A stretch of DNA of 17,723 nt from Chloroflexota bacterium. Its GTDB lineage: Bacteria > Chloroflexota > Anaerolineae > Anaerolineales > UBA4823. Of the stretch, positions 1-7,091 are shown in pieces. Below the pieces are notes generated by a model, which was not told where the DNA came from, ran no database searches, and was given only the letters and a program-made list of their open reading frames with translations. The number at the start of each line of letters is the position of its first letter. Position 1 is the first letter of the stretch. Where the stretch lies: positions 1 through 17,723 of the forward strand of contig JAGDMX010000016.1 in NCBI GenBank assembly GCA_017860725.1, in the 5' to 3' direction. The position numbers and the translations under genes were made by a program.

Positions 1-127
1 TCGTCTGGCGCTGCACAAAAGCCAAACGGTCAGGTCCAGCGATTTGGATCAGGCTTCCGCCTGGATGAAGGAAACAGGATGCCTGCTGGATGGCAGTTTG
101 ATAGCCAGGAAATGATTCTATATTCAT
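1..127 (-). CDS. GcvT/YgfZ-family folate-binding protein, N-terminal fragment (runs off left edge)
   Basis: An open frame of 42 codons begins at the ATG at 127-125 and is still open at the window edge. It contains the stretch GSLIQIAGPDRLAFVQRQT. This matches the N-terminal signature of the GcvT/YgfZ fold (small residue, V/I-x-G-x-D-R-x-x-F-x-Q-x-x-T-x-D), where aminomethyltransferase (glycine cleavage T protein) and the Fe-S cluster maturation factor YgfZ begin. The fragment is too short to tell the two apart; the Q-R-Q-T form is common in both. No good Shine-Dalgarno sequence precedes the ATG. The gene lies downstream of ftsH on the same strand, separated by 91 bp that hold a strong hairpin, so it may be a separate unit. 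A competing plus-strand frame (2-115) shows no recognisable motif. Family assignment is inference from one motif. Confidence 0.6.
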   Translation of the reverse strand, partial: MNIESFPGYQTAIQQASCFLHPGGSLIQIAGPDRLAFVQRQT

Positions 128-151
128 AGGACAGGTGCTTGATTAACCACA

Positions 152-186
152 TGGGGGTTTGTTGGCATGCTGCCAGCAAACTCCCA
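152..186 (+). repeat. Long hairpin between ftsH and the GcvT-like gene
   Basis: Bases 152-167 pair with 171-186: a 16-bp stem with a 3-nt loop. The two non-Watson-Crick positions (156/182 and 162/176) are G-U wobbles in plus-strand RNA but A-C mismatches in minus-strand RNA. It sits 33 bp past the ftsH stop, where a terminator would be expected. However, there is no clear U-run on the minus side, and the stem folds better as plus-strand RNA. It may be a terminator or processing stem for ftsH, or belong to an antisense transcript. Confidence 0.6.
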
Positions 187-218
187 ATTCTTATCGCTAA
201 CGACTCAGCAGCCTAAGA

Positions 219-2084
219 TTAGTTGTAGATCATGGGCACCGGGGTACCGCTTGTTTTCGGGAAGGGCGGCGGGAAGATGGCTTCGAACTCGTCCCGCGAC
301 ATGGTCTCGATTTCAAGCAGCCGCTTGGCCACTGCATCCAGCTTGTCGCGGTACTCGGTCAGGATCTGACGCGATTTATCATAGGCTTCGTTGACCAGCC
401 GGCGGACTTCCCGGTCGATCTGTTCTGCGACCGACTCGGAATAATCACGCTGCTCGGAAATTTCCCGTCCCAGGAAGATTAGCTCTTCCTTCTGACCGTA
501 GACCATTGGGCCGAGGGCATCGCTCATCCCCAGGCGGGTCACCATGGCGCGTGCCATGCGGGTGACACGCTCCAGGTCGTTGGAAGCGCCGGAGGTGATG
601 TCGTCGAAGACCAGCTCCTCGGCGGCGCGACCGCCTAGCAACCCGACCATATCGGAGAAAAGCTTGTTTTTCGCCATCAACATGCGGTCATCTTCCGGTA
701 ATGCCAGGGTATAACCACCGGCCATACCGCGGGCGATGATCGAGACTTTGATCACCGGGTCTGCCAGCGGCAGGGCGTTCATCACCACGGCATGCCCGGC
801 TTCATGATATGCCACGATGCGCTTTTCTTCCTCGCTGATCAGGCGGCTCTTACGCTCCGGCCCAGCAATGACACGCTCGATGGCTTCCTCCAGCTCAGGC
901 TGGCCAATGACTTTCTTATTGCGCCGGGCTGCCAGGATGGCGGCTTCATTGACCAGGTTCTCCAGGTCGGCGCCGACGAAGCCAGGTGTAGAGCGCGCCA
1001 GGATCATCAGGTCGACATCCGGTGATAGTGGCTTGCCACGACTGTGGACTTTCAAAATCTGCTCGCGACCGCGCATGTCGGGGCGATCCAGCACCACCCG
1101 TCGGTCGAAGCGTCCCGGGCGCATCAATGCAGGATCCAGGATATCGGGGCGGTTGGTGGCTGCCATGATAATGACGTTGGTATCGGTGTCAAAGCCATCC
1201 ATCTCGACCAGCATCTGGTTGAGGGTCTGCTCGCGCTCGTCATGGCTGCCGCCCAGACCGGCACCGCGCTGCCGCCCTACGGCATCAATTTCGTCCACAA
1301 AGACGATGCAGGGCGAGTGGCGTTTGGCCTGGTCAAACAGGTCTCGCACCCGGCTGGCACCTACACCGACAAACATTTCAACGAACTCGGAGCCTGAAAT
1401 GGAAAAGAATGGCACACCCGCTTCACCGGAAACAGCTTTAGCCAACAGGGTTTTACCTGTGCCCGGCGGCCCAACCAGCAAAACGCCTTTCGGAATGCGA
1501 GCGCCCAGGGTGATAAACTTTTCAGGCTCGCGCAGGAACTCTACCACTTCTTTGAGCTCTTCTTTGGCTTCCTCCACCCCAGCAACATCTACGAAAGTCA
1601 CGGTAGGCTGATCGCCAGTGAACATACGTGCCCGAGATTTGCCGAAGGACATAGCGGCATTGTTGCTGCCCTGCGCCTGGCGGAAGACAAACCAAAAGAC
1701 CCCGCCCAGGATCAGGAAGGGCAGAATGTAGCCAATCGCGGTAATCAATCCCATCCATGCGTTCGGCGGACGGATTTCAATTTTGATATTATCAGGTGAA
1801 AGCTGCTCGGTGGTTACACCGTAAGCCTGGAGCTGATCAACCAGCGACGAGGTGGACTCAATATGGGAAGTGGCTTCTGTGCCATCCTGATACACCACCG
1901 TCAGGCGGGTATCATCTTCCTTCAAGCGGGCGACTTCGCCCTGTTGGATATCGGCTGCGACCTGGTTGATCGGCAAAGCTTCTGTAGTGGTAGAGCTTTG
2001 CTGCAAATTAAAAACCACGATCGAGATGATCGCAATGATCAACAGCACGTAGATAATCGAAGAACGGTTACGCGTCGGATTCAC
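219..2084 (-). CDS. ftsH: ATP-dependent zinc metalloprotease FtsH
   Basis: Membrane-anchored AAA+ protease that extracts and degrades misassembled membrane proteins and some soluble regulators, acting as a hexamer facing the cytoplasm. The 621-residue protein has a first membrane segment near residues 9-27, a short extracytoplasmic domain, and a second segment near 111-134. The AAA module follows, with Walker A GPPGTGKT (205-212), Walker B IVFVDEID (260-267) and the second region of homology with Arg finger (about 309-328). The peptidase carries HEAGH (427-431) with D503 as probable third zinc ligand. The start is GTG at 2084, set by a GGAGG sequence a few bases upstream; spacing is short, and an out-of-frame ATG overlaps it. 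Length is normal for the family. It follows fabH on the same strand after 133 bp that contain its own promoter. Confidence 0.97.
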   Translation of the reverse strand: MNPTRNRSSIIYVLLIIAIISIVVFNLQQSSTTTEALPINQVAADIQQGEVARLKEDDTRLTVVYQDGTEATSHIESTSSLVDQLQAYGVTTEQLSPDNIKIEIRPPNAWMGLITAIGYILPFLILGGVFWFVFRQAQGSNNAAMSFGKSRARMFTGDQPTVTFVDVAGVEEAKEELKEVVEFLREPEKFITLGARIPKGVLLVGPPGTGKTLLAKAVSGEAGVPFFSISGSEFVEMFVGVGASRVRDLFDQAKRHSPCIVFVDEIDAVGRQRGAGLGGSHDEREQTLNQMLVEMDGFDTDTNVIIMAATNRPDILDPALMRPGRFDRRVVLDRPDMRGREQILKVHSRGKPLSPDVDLMILARSTPGFVGADLENLVNEAAILAARRNKKVIGQPELEEAIERVIAGPERKSRLISEEEKRIVAYHEAGHAVVMNALPLADPVIKVSIIARGMAGGYTLALPEDDRMLMAKNKLFSDMVGLLGGRAAEELVFDDITSGASNDLERVTRMARAMVTRLGMSDALGPMVYGQKEELIFLGREISEQRDYSESVAEQIDREVRRLVNEAYDKSRQILTEYRDKLDAVAKRLLEIETMSRDEFEAIFPPPFPKTSGTPVPMIYN

Positions 2085-2124
2085 ATTACCTCCAAAATCA
2101 AAACAGCCATTTTTGGCAAGTAAA

Positions 2125-2133
2125 ATTATACCA
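2125..2133 (-). promoter_or_regulatory. Extended -10 promoter for ftsH
   Basis: Minus-strand TGGTATAAT is a perfect TATAAT with the TGn extension. No convincing -35 box lies 16-18 bp upstream, which is acceptable for extended -10 promoters. Transcription would start near 2117, about 33 nt before the GTG of ftsH. Confidence 0.55.
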
Positions 2134-2217
2134 ATCTATGGATACGGTGGGGGAACAGTTGTACAGAAATAAGAATTTCTAACAACCTTCTAACATAATT
2201 TAACAATTCCAGGTATG

Positions 2218-3327
2218 CTAGGGATTATTTCTGCCCCACATCCAGGCGTCGATGCGTCGCAGCAGGCGCAAGATGAACGAGCGGATGCGGGCATATAATC
2301 GCAGTCTGGCCGGGCGCAGCTTGCGCACCCCAGGGAAGGGGCCGCTCCATTCAACGACAGCCGCACCCCAGGTTAAACCGGCGCCAAAGCCAACCATGAC
2401 AATATTGTCACCAGGTTTGAGACGCCCCGCAGTAAATGCTTCACAGGTTGCAATCGGTATAGAGGCGGTTGAGGTGTTACCATAGCGATCCAGGTTGATA
2501 AAGCACCGCTCGGGAGGGATTTCCAAGTTTTTCAGAGCAGTTTCGATGATGCGCTGGTTGGCCTGGTGGGGGATGACTAACTGGATGTCTTCCAGGCGTA
2601 GCCCAGCCTTGGCTACAGCTTCCTGGGTCGACTGGCTCATCACTCGCGTCGCAAAACGAAAAACTTCCCTCCCGTTCATCTGCACGTAGTGCAGCCCCTG
2701 GGTGACAGTGTCGATTGTGGTCGGGAAGCGACTGCCGCCTCCGGGCAAAGTCAGCAGGTCGCTTCCCGAGCCATCGGAGCGCATTACCGCGGATAGCACC
2801 CCGGCGCGTTCCTCGGCTGCCTGCAAGACAAATGCACCAGCGCCATCTCCAAACAGGATACAGGTGTTGCGATCTTTCCAATCTACCAGCCGCGAGAGGG
2901 TCTCGGCGCCGATCACCAGTGCAGTGTGCACCGATCCGCTGCTGATGGCCTGAGTTGCCATATTCAGGCCGTAGATGAAACCGCTGCAGGCTGCCAGCAA
3001 GTCGAATGCCCCTGCTTTTGTGGCACCAATGCGATCCTGCACCAGACAAGCCGTTGCGGGAAAGATGTGCTCGGGTGAAGAAGTGGCGACGATGATCAAA
3101 TCCAGATCGGCCGGTTTCAGCCGGGCGATGCGTAAGGCTTCCAGGGAGGCCTCTACTGCCAGAGATGCAGTGGTCTGTTCTGGATCAGCGATGTGGCGCT
3201 CGCGAATCCCAGTACGGCTGAAAATCCATTCATCACTTGTCTCGACCATCAGTGAGAGTTCGGCATTGGTCAGCACCCGCTCGGGTACTGCCATCCCCCA
3301 ACCAGTAATGTGCGCATAAGGACTCAT
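2218..3327 (-). CDS. fabH: Beta-ketoacyl-ACP synthase III (FabH) with basic C-terminal tail
   Basis: Condenses an acyl-CoA starter with malonyl-ACP to begin fatty acid synthesis. The catalytic Cys-His-Asn triad is visible as C114 (in AACSG), H254 (in IPHQAN) and N284 (in YGNTS). The N-terminal TSDEWIFSRTGIRERH segment is typical of the family. FabH usually has about 310-335 residues; this one has 369. The extra 35-40 residues at the C-terminus (about 333-369) hold some ten arginines plus a lysine, alternating with Leu/Ile/Trp, like a basic amphipathic helix. The ATG at 3327 has no clear Shine-Dalgarno sequence. It lies 20 bp after fabF, so the two are probably one transcript. Function is certain from the motifs; starter preference cannot be read. 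Confidence 0.94.
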   Translation of the reverse strand: MSPYAHITGWGMAVPERVLTNAELSLMVETSDEWIFSRTGIRERHIADPEQTTASLAVEASLEALRIARLKPADLDLIIVATSSPEHIFPATACLVQDRIGATKAGAFDLLAACSGFIYGLNMATQAISSGSVHTALVIGAETLSRLVDWKDRNTCILFGDGAGAFVLQAAEERAGVLSAVMRSDGSGSDLLTLPGGGSRFPTTIDTVTQGLHYVQMNGREVFRFATRVMSQSTQEAVAKAGLRLEDIQLVIPHQANQRIIETALKNLEIPPERCFINLDRYGNTSTASIPIATCEAFTAGRLKPGDNIVMVGFGAGLTWGAAVVEWSGPFPGVRKLRPARLRLYARIRSFILRLLRRIDAWMWGRNNP

Positions 3328-3347
3328 TGGAGAGATTCCGGTGAAAC

Positions 3348-4607
3348 TTAAGATCCGTTGTTACCGTTCTCTTCGTAGCGGCTGAAGAGAATTGCGGCGT
3401 TGTGCCCACCAAATCCGAAGGAGTTGGACATCAGGTTGCGAATATGGGCCGGGCGTGGAGCATTGGGGACATAGTCCAGGTCGCAATCCGGATCGGGCGT
3501 TTCATAGTTAATGGTTGGGGGCAAGATCTGCTCCTGTATGGTCTGGACGCAGATCACTCCTTCGAGCGCTCCAGCCGCACCCAACAAGTGCCCGGTCATC
3601 GACTTGGTCGATGAGATTGGAATGCTGTAAGCTTGCTCTCCGAACACGGTTTTAATGGCACTGGTCTCGCTTTTATCATTCAGAAATGTGCTTGTGCCAT
3701 GGGCATTGATGTAATCGATTTGATTGAGGTTTAGCCCGGCGTCAGTCAAGGCCATACGCATGCAGGCGGCTGCACCCGCGCCGTTTTCGGCGGGGGCAGA
3801 GATGTGGTAGGCATCATTGGTGGCTCCATAACCCCTAAATTCCGCCAGGATGTGTGCCTGCCGGTTGAGAGCATGTTCCAGGGACTCCAGTACCAACACA
3901 GCAGAACCCTCGCCCATGACGAAACCGTCGCGATCTTTGTCAAACGGGCGGGAGGCACGCTGGGGATCGGAATTGCGGGTCGAGAGGGCTCCCATGACGT
4001 TCATCCCGGCAAAAGCAATCGGAACAATAGCCGCCTCAGCGCCACCAGCCAAGATTACATCGGCCATCCCGCGCTGGATCATTTTGGCGGCTTCACCGAT
4101 AGAGTTGGTGCCGGTAGCACAAGCAGTCACTACCGCCATATTAGGTCCCCGCAATCCCAGGTGGATTGCCACCATCCCGGGACCTGTATCGGCCAGCATC
4201 ATCGGGATCAGGAATGGGCTGACCCGGCTCGGACCGCGGTCTGCCAGCAACAGGGTCTGTTCGTAAAGCGTCCCTAAGCCGCCAATGCCAGAACCGATGA
4301 CCACACCGATGCGATCGCGATTGCTGTCATTAATCTCCAGGCCTGCATTTTCTACAGCCTGCGTCGAAGAAGCCACGGCAAATTGAGAAAAGCGATCCAT
4401 ACGACGAGCTTCTCGACTGCCGAAAAGCGCAGCACCGTCAAAACCTTTGACCTCTGCAGCAAATTTGGTCTTGTACTCCAGGGTGTCAAAGTGTGTAATC
4501 GGCGCGGCGCCGGATTTTCCCGCCATCAAGCCATCCCATAAATCCGCTACCGTATTCCCTAACGGGCTGATACATCCCATGCCGGTTACTACCACCCGGT
4601 TCGACAT
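3348..4607 (-). CDS. fabF: Beta-ketoacyl-ACP synthase II (FabF)
   Basis: Elongates acyl-ACP with malonyl-ACP in type II fatty acid synthesis. Counting from the chosen start, the catalytic residues are C163 (in TACATG), H303 (in NAHGTST) and H340 (in KSMTGH), the same numbers as in E. coli FabF. The C-terminal NSFGFGGHNA is also typical. The 419-residue length fits the family. The ATG at 4607 is preferred over an in-frame TTG at 4619, because GGAGG (4613-4617) lies 5 nt before the ATG and covers the TTG. fabH follows at 20 bp, so initiation and elongation enzymes are likely co-expressed. The gene is separated from the HAD-DinB gene upstream by 189 bp holding a possible operator or promoter. 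Confidence 0.96.
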   Translation of the reverse strand: MSNRVVVTGMGCISPLGNTVADLWDGLMAGKSGAAPITHFDTLEYKTKFAAEVKGFDGAALFGSREARRMDRFSQFAVASSTQAVENAGLEINDSNRDRIGVVIGSGIGGLGTLYEQTLLLADRGPSRVSPFLIPMMLADTGPGMVAIHLGLRGPNMAVVTACATGTNSIGEAAKMIQRGMADVILAGGAEAAIVPIAFAGMNVMGALSTRNSDPQRASRPFDKDRDGFVMGEGSAVLVLESLEHALNRQAHILAEFRGYGATNDAYHISAPAENGAGAAACMRMALTDAGLNLNQIDYINAHGTSTFLNDKSETSAIKTVFGEQAYSIPISSTKSMTGHLLGAAGALEGVICVQTIQEQILPPTINYETPDPDCDLDYVPNAPRPAHIRNLMSNSFGFGGHNAAILFSRYEENGNNGS

Positions 4608-4661
4608 ACATGCCTCCAATAAGGTTGGATTTTCCTGTGCGTGCAGTGTGCAGCCAAGCGT

Positions 4662-4702
4662 ATCATAGATGTTTGCTCATATATTAGACCACAAAAGGTC
4701 AA
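4662..4702 (-). promoter_or_regulatory. Possible fabF promoter/operator with small inverted repeat
   Basis: On the minus strand a -10-like TATGAT lies at 4662-4667, about 60 bp before the fabF ATG. Upstream is the interrupted palindrome GACC-N6-GGTC (4687-4700), whose flank gives TTGACC (4697-4702). TTGACC is too far (29 bp) from TATGAT to be its -35, so the promoter assignment is weak. The palindrome is well placed for a regulator of fatty acid genes, but I cannot match it to a known operator. Confidence 0.25.
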
Positions 4703-4796
4703 TATAATGGCTTAGATATTAAACACCACATTACGGTCCAGGAGGCGGATTATTACGAAGATTAATGCTCAGGGAGATTAAACAAAATACGGGAGC

Positions 4797-6035
4797 TCAG
4801 TTCACCGGGGAGTCTGGAGCTTGAAGTGCTTTTTCTGGAAGAATGGCTGCCAATGTCTGCATGACTTGCTTTAGATGCAGCCGGTCATGGCTGGCGGTGA
4901 TTCCGACCAGCTCTTCCAGTGTTGTTGGTCCAAAGATGGCATGCCGCGCCAAGCGACTCCATGCTTCGGGGGGTAGGCTTTCTAAACGATCGAGCATCTC
5001 GAGGCGAGAAGCGGTGAAGCGCCTCAATGCTGCTGGACCGTCCTGTTCATGGTAATTGCGTTCAACTGCCCAGGCATCTGTATCCATTCCGGGCATGAAG
5101 GGGTTTACTTGCTCAAGTAATTGCTGCAGCCGAGGTAGATTGACCTGTGCCTCCACATCGCGAAGATGACAGACGATTTCGTTCAGACACCACTCGTCCT
5201 TCTCGGGGTGCTGATTCCAGGTAGAGAGAGCCAGACCGCGACACAGGCTGTCCAGTGCAGCCGGCGTAGCGCGCAAGATCGCCAGCATGGCATCCGGCGT
5301 GGCGAAGTCGGGCTGCAAATCCTGCTGTTGCACTCTGTCAATCCAAGGTATTAGATCTCCCAGTTCTCCGGCTGCTGTTGATACAATGGAGCCCGTTTGC
5401 CGGCCATTTGGGATGATCCAATAGGTTGCCAGGCCCATTTTAGCAGCAGTGGCAATATCCCTCTCCGGATTATCGCCCACCATGAGTATCGGCCCGTCCG
5501 GCCAACCCAGGCTAGCTAACAGCTCGGCATAGTATGCTGGCTCCGACTTGGAGAAATGGACAGTATTGTAGGATGGGACTAACTTGAAGGCATATTTCTC
5601 AACCGGTAAATTTGCCCAGGCAAGACGCTGCTCGATAGCCGAACGAGGAAAGAGCGGATCCGTAGCAATTACAAGATCATAACCGCGCTCCAAGGCTTGC
5701 TCTACCACCTGCCGAGCGGCTGGGTTAGATCTAGTCAAGCCGCGCAGCGAGGGAAATACTTCTGCGTAGAAATGCTCGGCCAGGCGTTCAAATTCTGCTG
5801 GCTGCAGCCCGCTTGTCGGGTAGAACGTCTCCTCAAAAACCTCCCGTAATGTACAGTCCGGGAGGCGGTTTTTAACCATGCGTTCGGTGCCTGCCAGCAG
5901 CGCCTGGATAAACCGATTGGACGGGATTGCATGCTCCATAAAACGGGCAAACGCCTGCAGGTACGCCGGCAGAAAATCATCAATATTATTGACCAGGAGG
6001 GTATCGTCCAGGTCAAGTAGCAGAGTCAGGTTCAC
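4797..6035 (-). CDS. HAD-superfamily hydrolase fused to a DinB-like domain
   Basis: A 412-residue two-domain protein. Residues 1 to about 235 form a HAD phosphohydrolase: motif I D8-x-D10-x-T12, motif II T125, motif III K163 (in FSKSEP) and motif IV GDNPERD with D188 and D193. All key residues are present, so it should be catalytic; the substrate is unknown. Residues about 245-395 look like a DinB/YfiT four-helix bundle. H290 (in VCHLRDVE) and H383/H387 (in SHDRLH) would form the usual metal-binding His triad. The GTG at 6035 is supported by GGAG (6043-6046) 7 nt upstream, lying inside the end of the preceding gene; the two genes are 2 nt apart and probably translationally coupled. It is third in the efp operon. 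Domain calls are firm for HAD and probable for DinB. Confidence 0.82.
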   Translation of the reverse strand: MNLTLLLDLDDTLLVNNIDDFLPAYLQAFARFMEHAIPSNRFIQALLAGTERMVKNRLPDCTLREVFEETFYPTSGLQPAEFERLAEHFYAEVFPSLRGLTRSNPAARQVVEQALERGYDLVIATDPLFPRSAIEQRLAWANLPVEKYAFKLVPSYNTVHFSKSEPAYYAELLASLGWPDGPILMVGDNPERDIATAAKMGLATYWIIPNGRQTGSIVSTAAGELGDLIPWIDRVQQQDLQPDFATPDAMLAILRATPAALDSLCRGLALSTWNQHPEKDEWCLNEIVCHLRDVEAQVNLPRLQQLLEQVNPFMPGMDTDAWAVERNYHEQDGPAALRRFTASRLEMLDRLESLPPEAWSRLARHAIFGPTTLEELVGITASHDRLHLKQVMQTLAAILPEKALQAPDSPVN

Positions 6036-6037
6036 CG

Positions 6038-6367
6038 TTATTCTCCGCCAAACTCAGGCGGTAGAGGATGGCATTCGCCGCAGCCGATATTGGGGTCAAA
6101 CCCGCTACGTTGGTTTTTGAGGCAGTAGGGTTTAACCTGGACTCCCTGTTTAATAAAGGGAAAAGGGCGCACCAAAGATGGCACCAGGATTAAGTGCTCG
6201 CAGGCATTATTCATCAGGATTTCGGGAACCGGGCAGGTGCTGCATAGCTCCGCTTTCCAGGCTAAGGGCGGAGATGCATCTTGGAGCAAGCGGCATTCTT
6301 CAATCCCTCGGCCCCGATGATAGTTGCCGTAAAAAAAGCGGCATTCTTTCCCGGCAGGTGTGCGCAT
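6038..6367 (-). CDS. Small cysteine-rich conserved protein of unknown function
   Basis: A 109-residue protein with eight cysteines: C9, C25, C42, C45, C56, C82, C96 and C99. They include two CxxC pairs (CSTC at 42-45, CGEC at 96-99), the second followed by His100. This suggests binding of zinc or an Fe-S cluster. There is no signal peptide or membrane segment, so it is probably cytoplasmic. It resembles small unannotated proteins I associate with Anaerolineae, but I cannot name a family. It starts 8 bp after efp and ends 2 bp before the HAD-DinB start, so the three form an operon. The ATG at 6367 lacks a strong Shine-Dalgarno sequence, so translation may depend on coupling to efp. That it is a real gene is supported by the Cys spacing, length and tight packing. 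Confidence 0.75.
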   Translation of the reverse strand: MRTPAGKECRFFYGNYHRGRGIEECRLLQDASPPLAWKAELCSTCPVPEILMNNACEHLILVPSLVRPFPFIKQGVQVKPYCLKNQRSGFDPNIGCGECHPLPPEFGGE

Positions 6368-6375
6368 GCTGTGGC

Positions 6376-6933
6376 TCAGGCGCGTGTGACGTACGCGCCG
6401 GTGCTGGTGTTGACCCGAATCACATCGCCAACTTCAACAAAGTTTGGCACCTGCACCTGCAAGCCCGTTTCGGTGGTCACTTTTTTGGTTACACCGGTGG
6501 CGGTATCACCGCGCACAGCGACATCGGCCTGGGTCACTTCCAGATCGACCGTCAAGGGCAGCTCGATATCAAGCGGCTTACCCTGATAAAAGGTCAGCTT
6601 GACTTCCAGGTTTTCCTTAAGGTAGCCGGCCATATCGCCGATCATCTCCGCGGTGATGGCAGGTTGTTCGTAGGTATCCAGATCCATAAAGTGATAAAAC
6701 TGGCCATCGGTATATAGGTATTGCACATTATGGTAATCCAGGCTGATATCCTGGACACGGTCACCGGATTGGAAGGTCATTTCCAGCGTAGTGCCCGTAC
6801 GCAGGTTAAGGGTCCTCACCCGGATGGTAGCATTACCGCGCCCGGGTTTATGATGCTGGTAGTCCAGTACTTTGTATAGGTTACCATCCATCTCAAAATT
6901 TACACCCTTGCGCAAGTTATTTACGTCGATCAT
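6376..6933 (-). CDS. efp: Translation elongation factor P
   Basis: Binds the ribosome next to the P-site tRNA and relieves stalling at consecutive prolines. The 185-residue protein starts with MIDVNNLRKG and has the three-domain EF-P pattern, ending in the domain III sequence VGDVIRVNTSTGAYVTRA. The loop that reaches the peptidyl-transferase centre reads HKPGRGNA, so the residue that is modified lysine in E. coli is Arg32 here. The ATG at 6933 is chosen over an in-frame start at 6963 because GAGG (6939-6942) lies 5 nt upstream and because EF-P normally begins at this methionine. First gene of a three-gene operon with a long leader and a strong promoter. Confidence 0.96.
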   Translation of the reverse strand: MIDVNNLRKGVNFEMDGNLYKVLDYQHHKPGRGNATIRVRTLNLRTGTTLEMTFQSGDRVQDISLDYHNVQYLYTDGQFYHFMDLDTYEQPAITAEMIGDMAGYLKENLEVKLTFYQGKPLDIELPLTVDLEVTQADVAVRGDTATGVTKKVTTETGLQVQVPNFVEVGDVIRVNTSTGAYVTRA

Positions 6934-7043
6934 ACAAACCTCACTCGAATAAACTCTTACCACATACGCTGATGTGGAGAGGAATGATTTCGCCTCCGGG
7001 GTAAACGGCTCTTATCCCGTTCAGCATCCTGGAATGCGAAGAG

Positions 7044-7072
7044 ATTATAGCCGTTTGAGAAATTCATGGCAA
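7044..7072 (-). promoter_or_regulatory. Sigma-70-type promoter of the efp operon
   Basis: Minus strand: -35 TTGCCA (7067-7072), 17-bp spacer, -10 TATAAT (7044-7049). Transcription would start near 7037 and leave a leader of about 104 nt before efp. The leader holds two short inverted repeats: 6960-6965 with 6972-6977, and 7004-7008 with 7017-7021. Confidence 0.7.
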
Positions 7073-7091
7073 GGGCAAAATTCGGGCGGAT

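Noticed and set aside
2..115. Plus-strand frame ending at TGA 113-115 at the left edge
   Set aside because: Its 37 residues show no motif, while the opposite strand gives a clear GcvT/YgfZ signature.
817..1611. 264-codon plus-strand open frame inside ftsH
   Set aside because: It is antisense to a certain gene, very rich in Arg/Ser, shows no motif, and is the mirror of the ftsH reading frame.
3804..4277. Long plus-strand frames inside fabF
   Set aside because: They lie opposite an intact fabF with all catalytic residues, and their composition is that of a shadow frame.
4703..4708. Perfect plus-strand TATAAT between the HAD-DinB gene and fabF
   Set aside because: No plus-strand gene follows and there is no -35 box; likely chance in an AT-rich gap.
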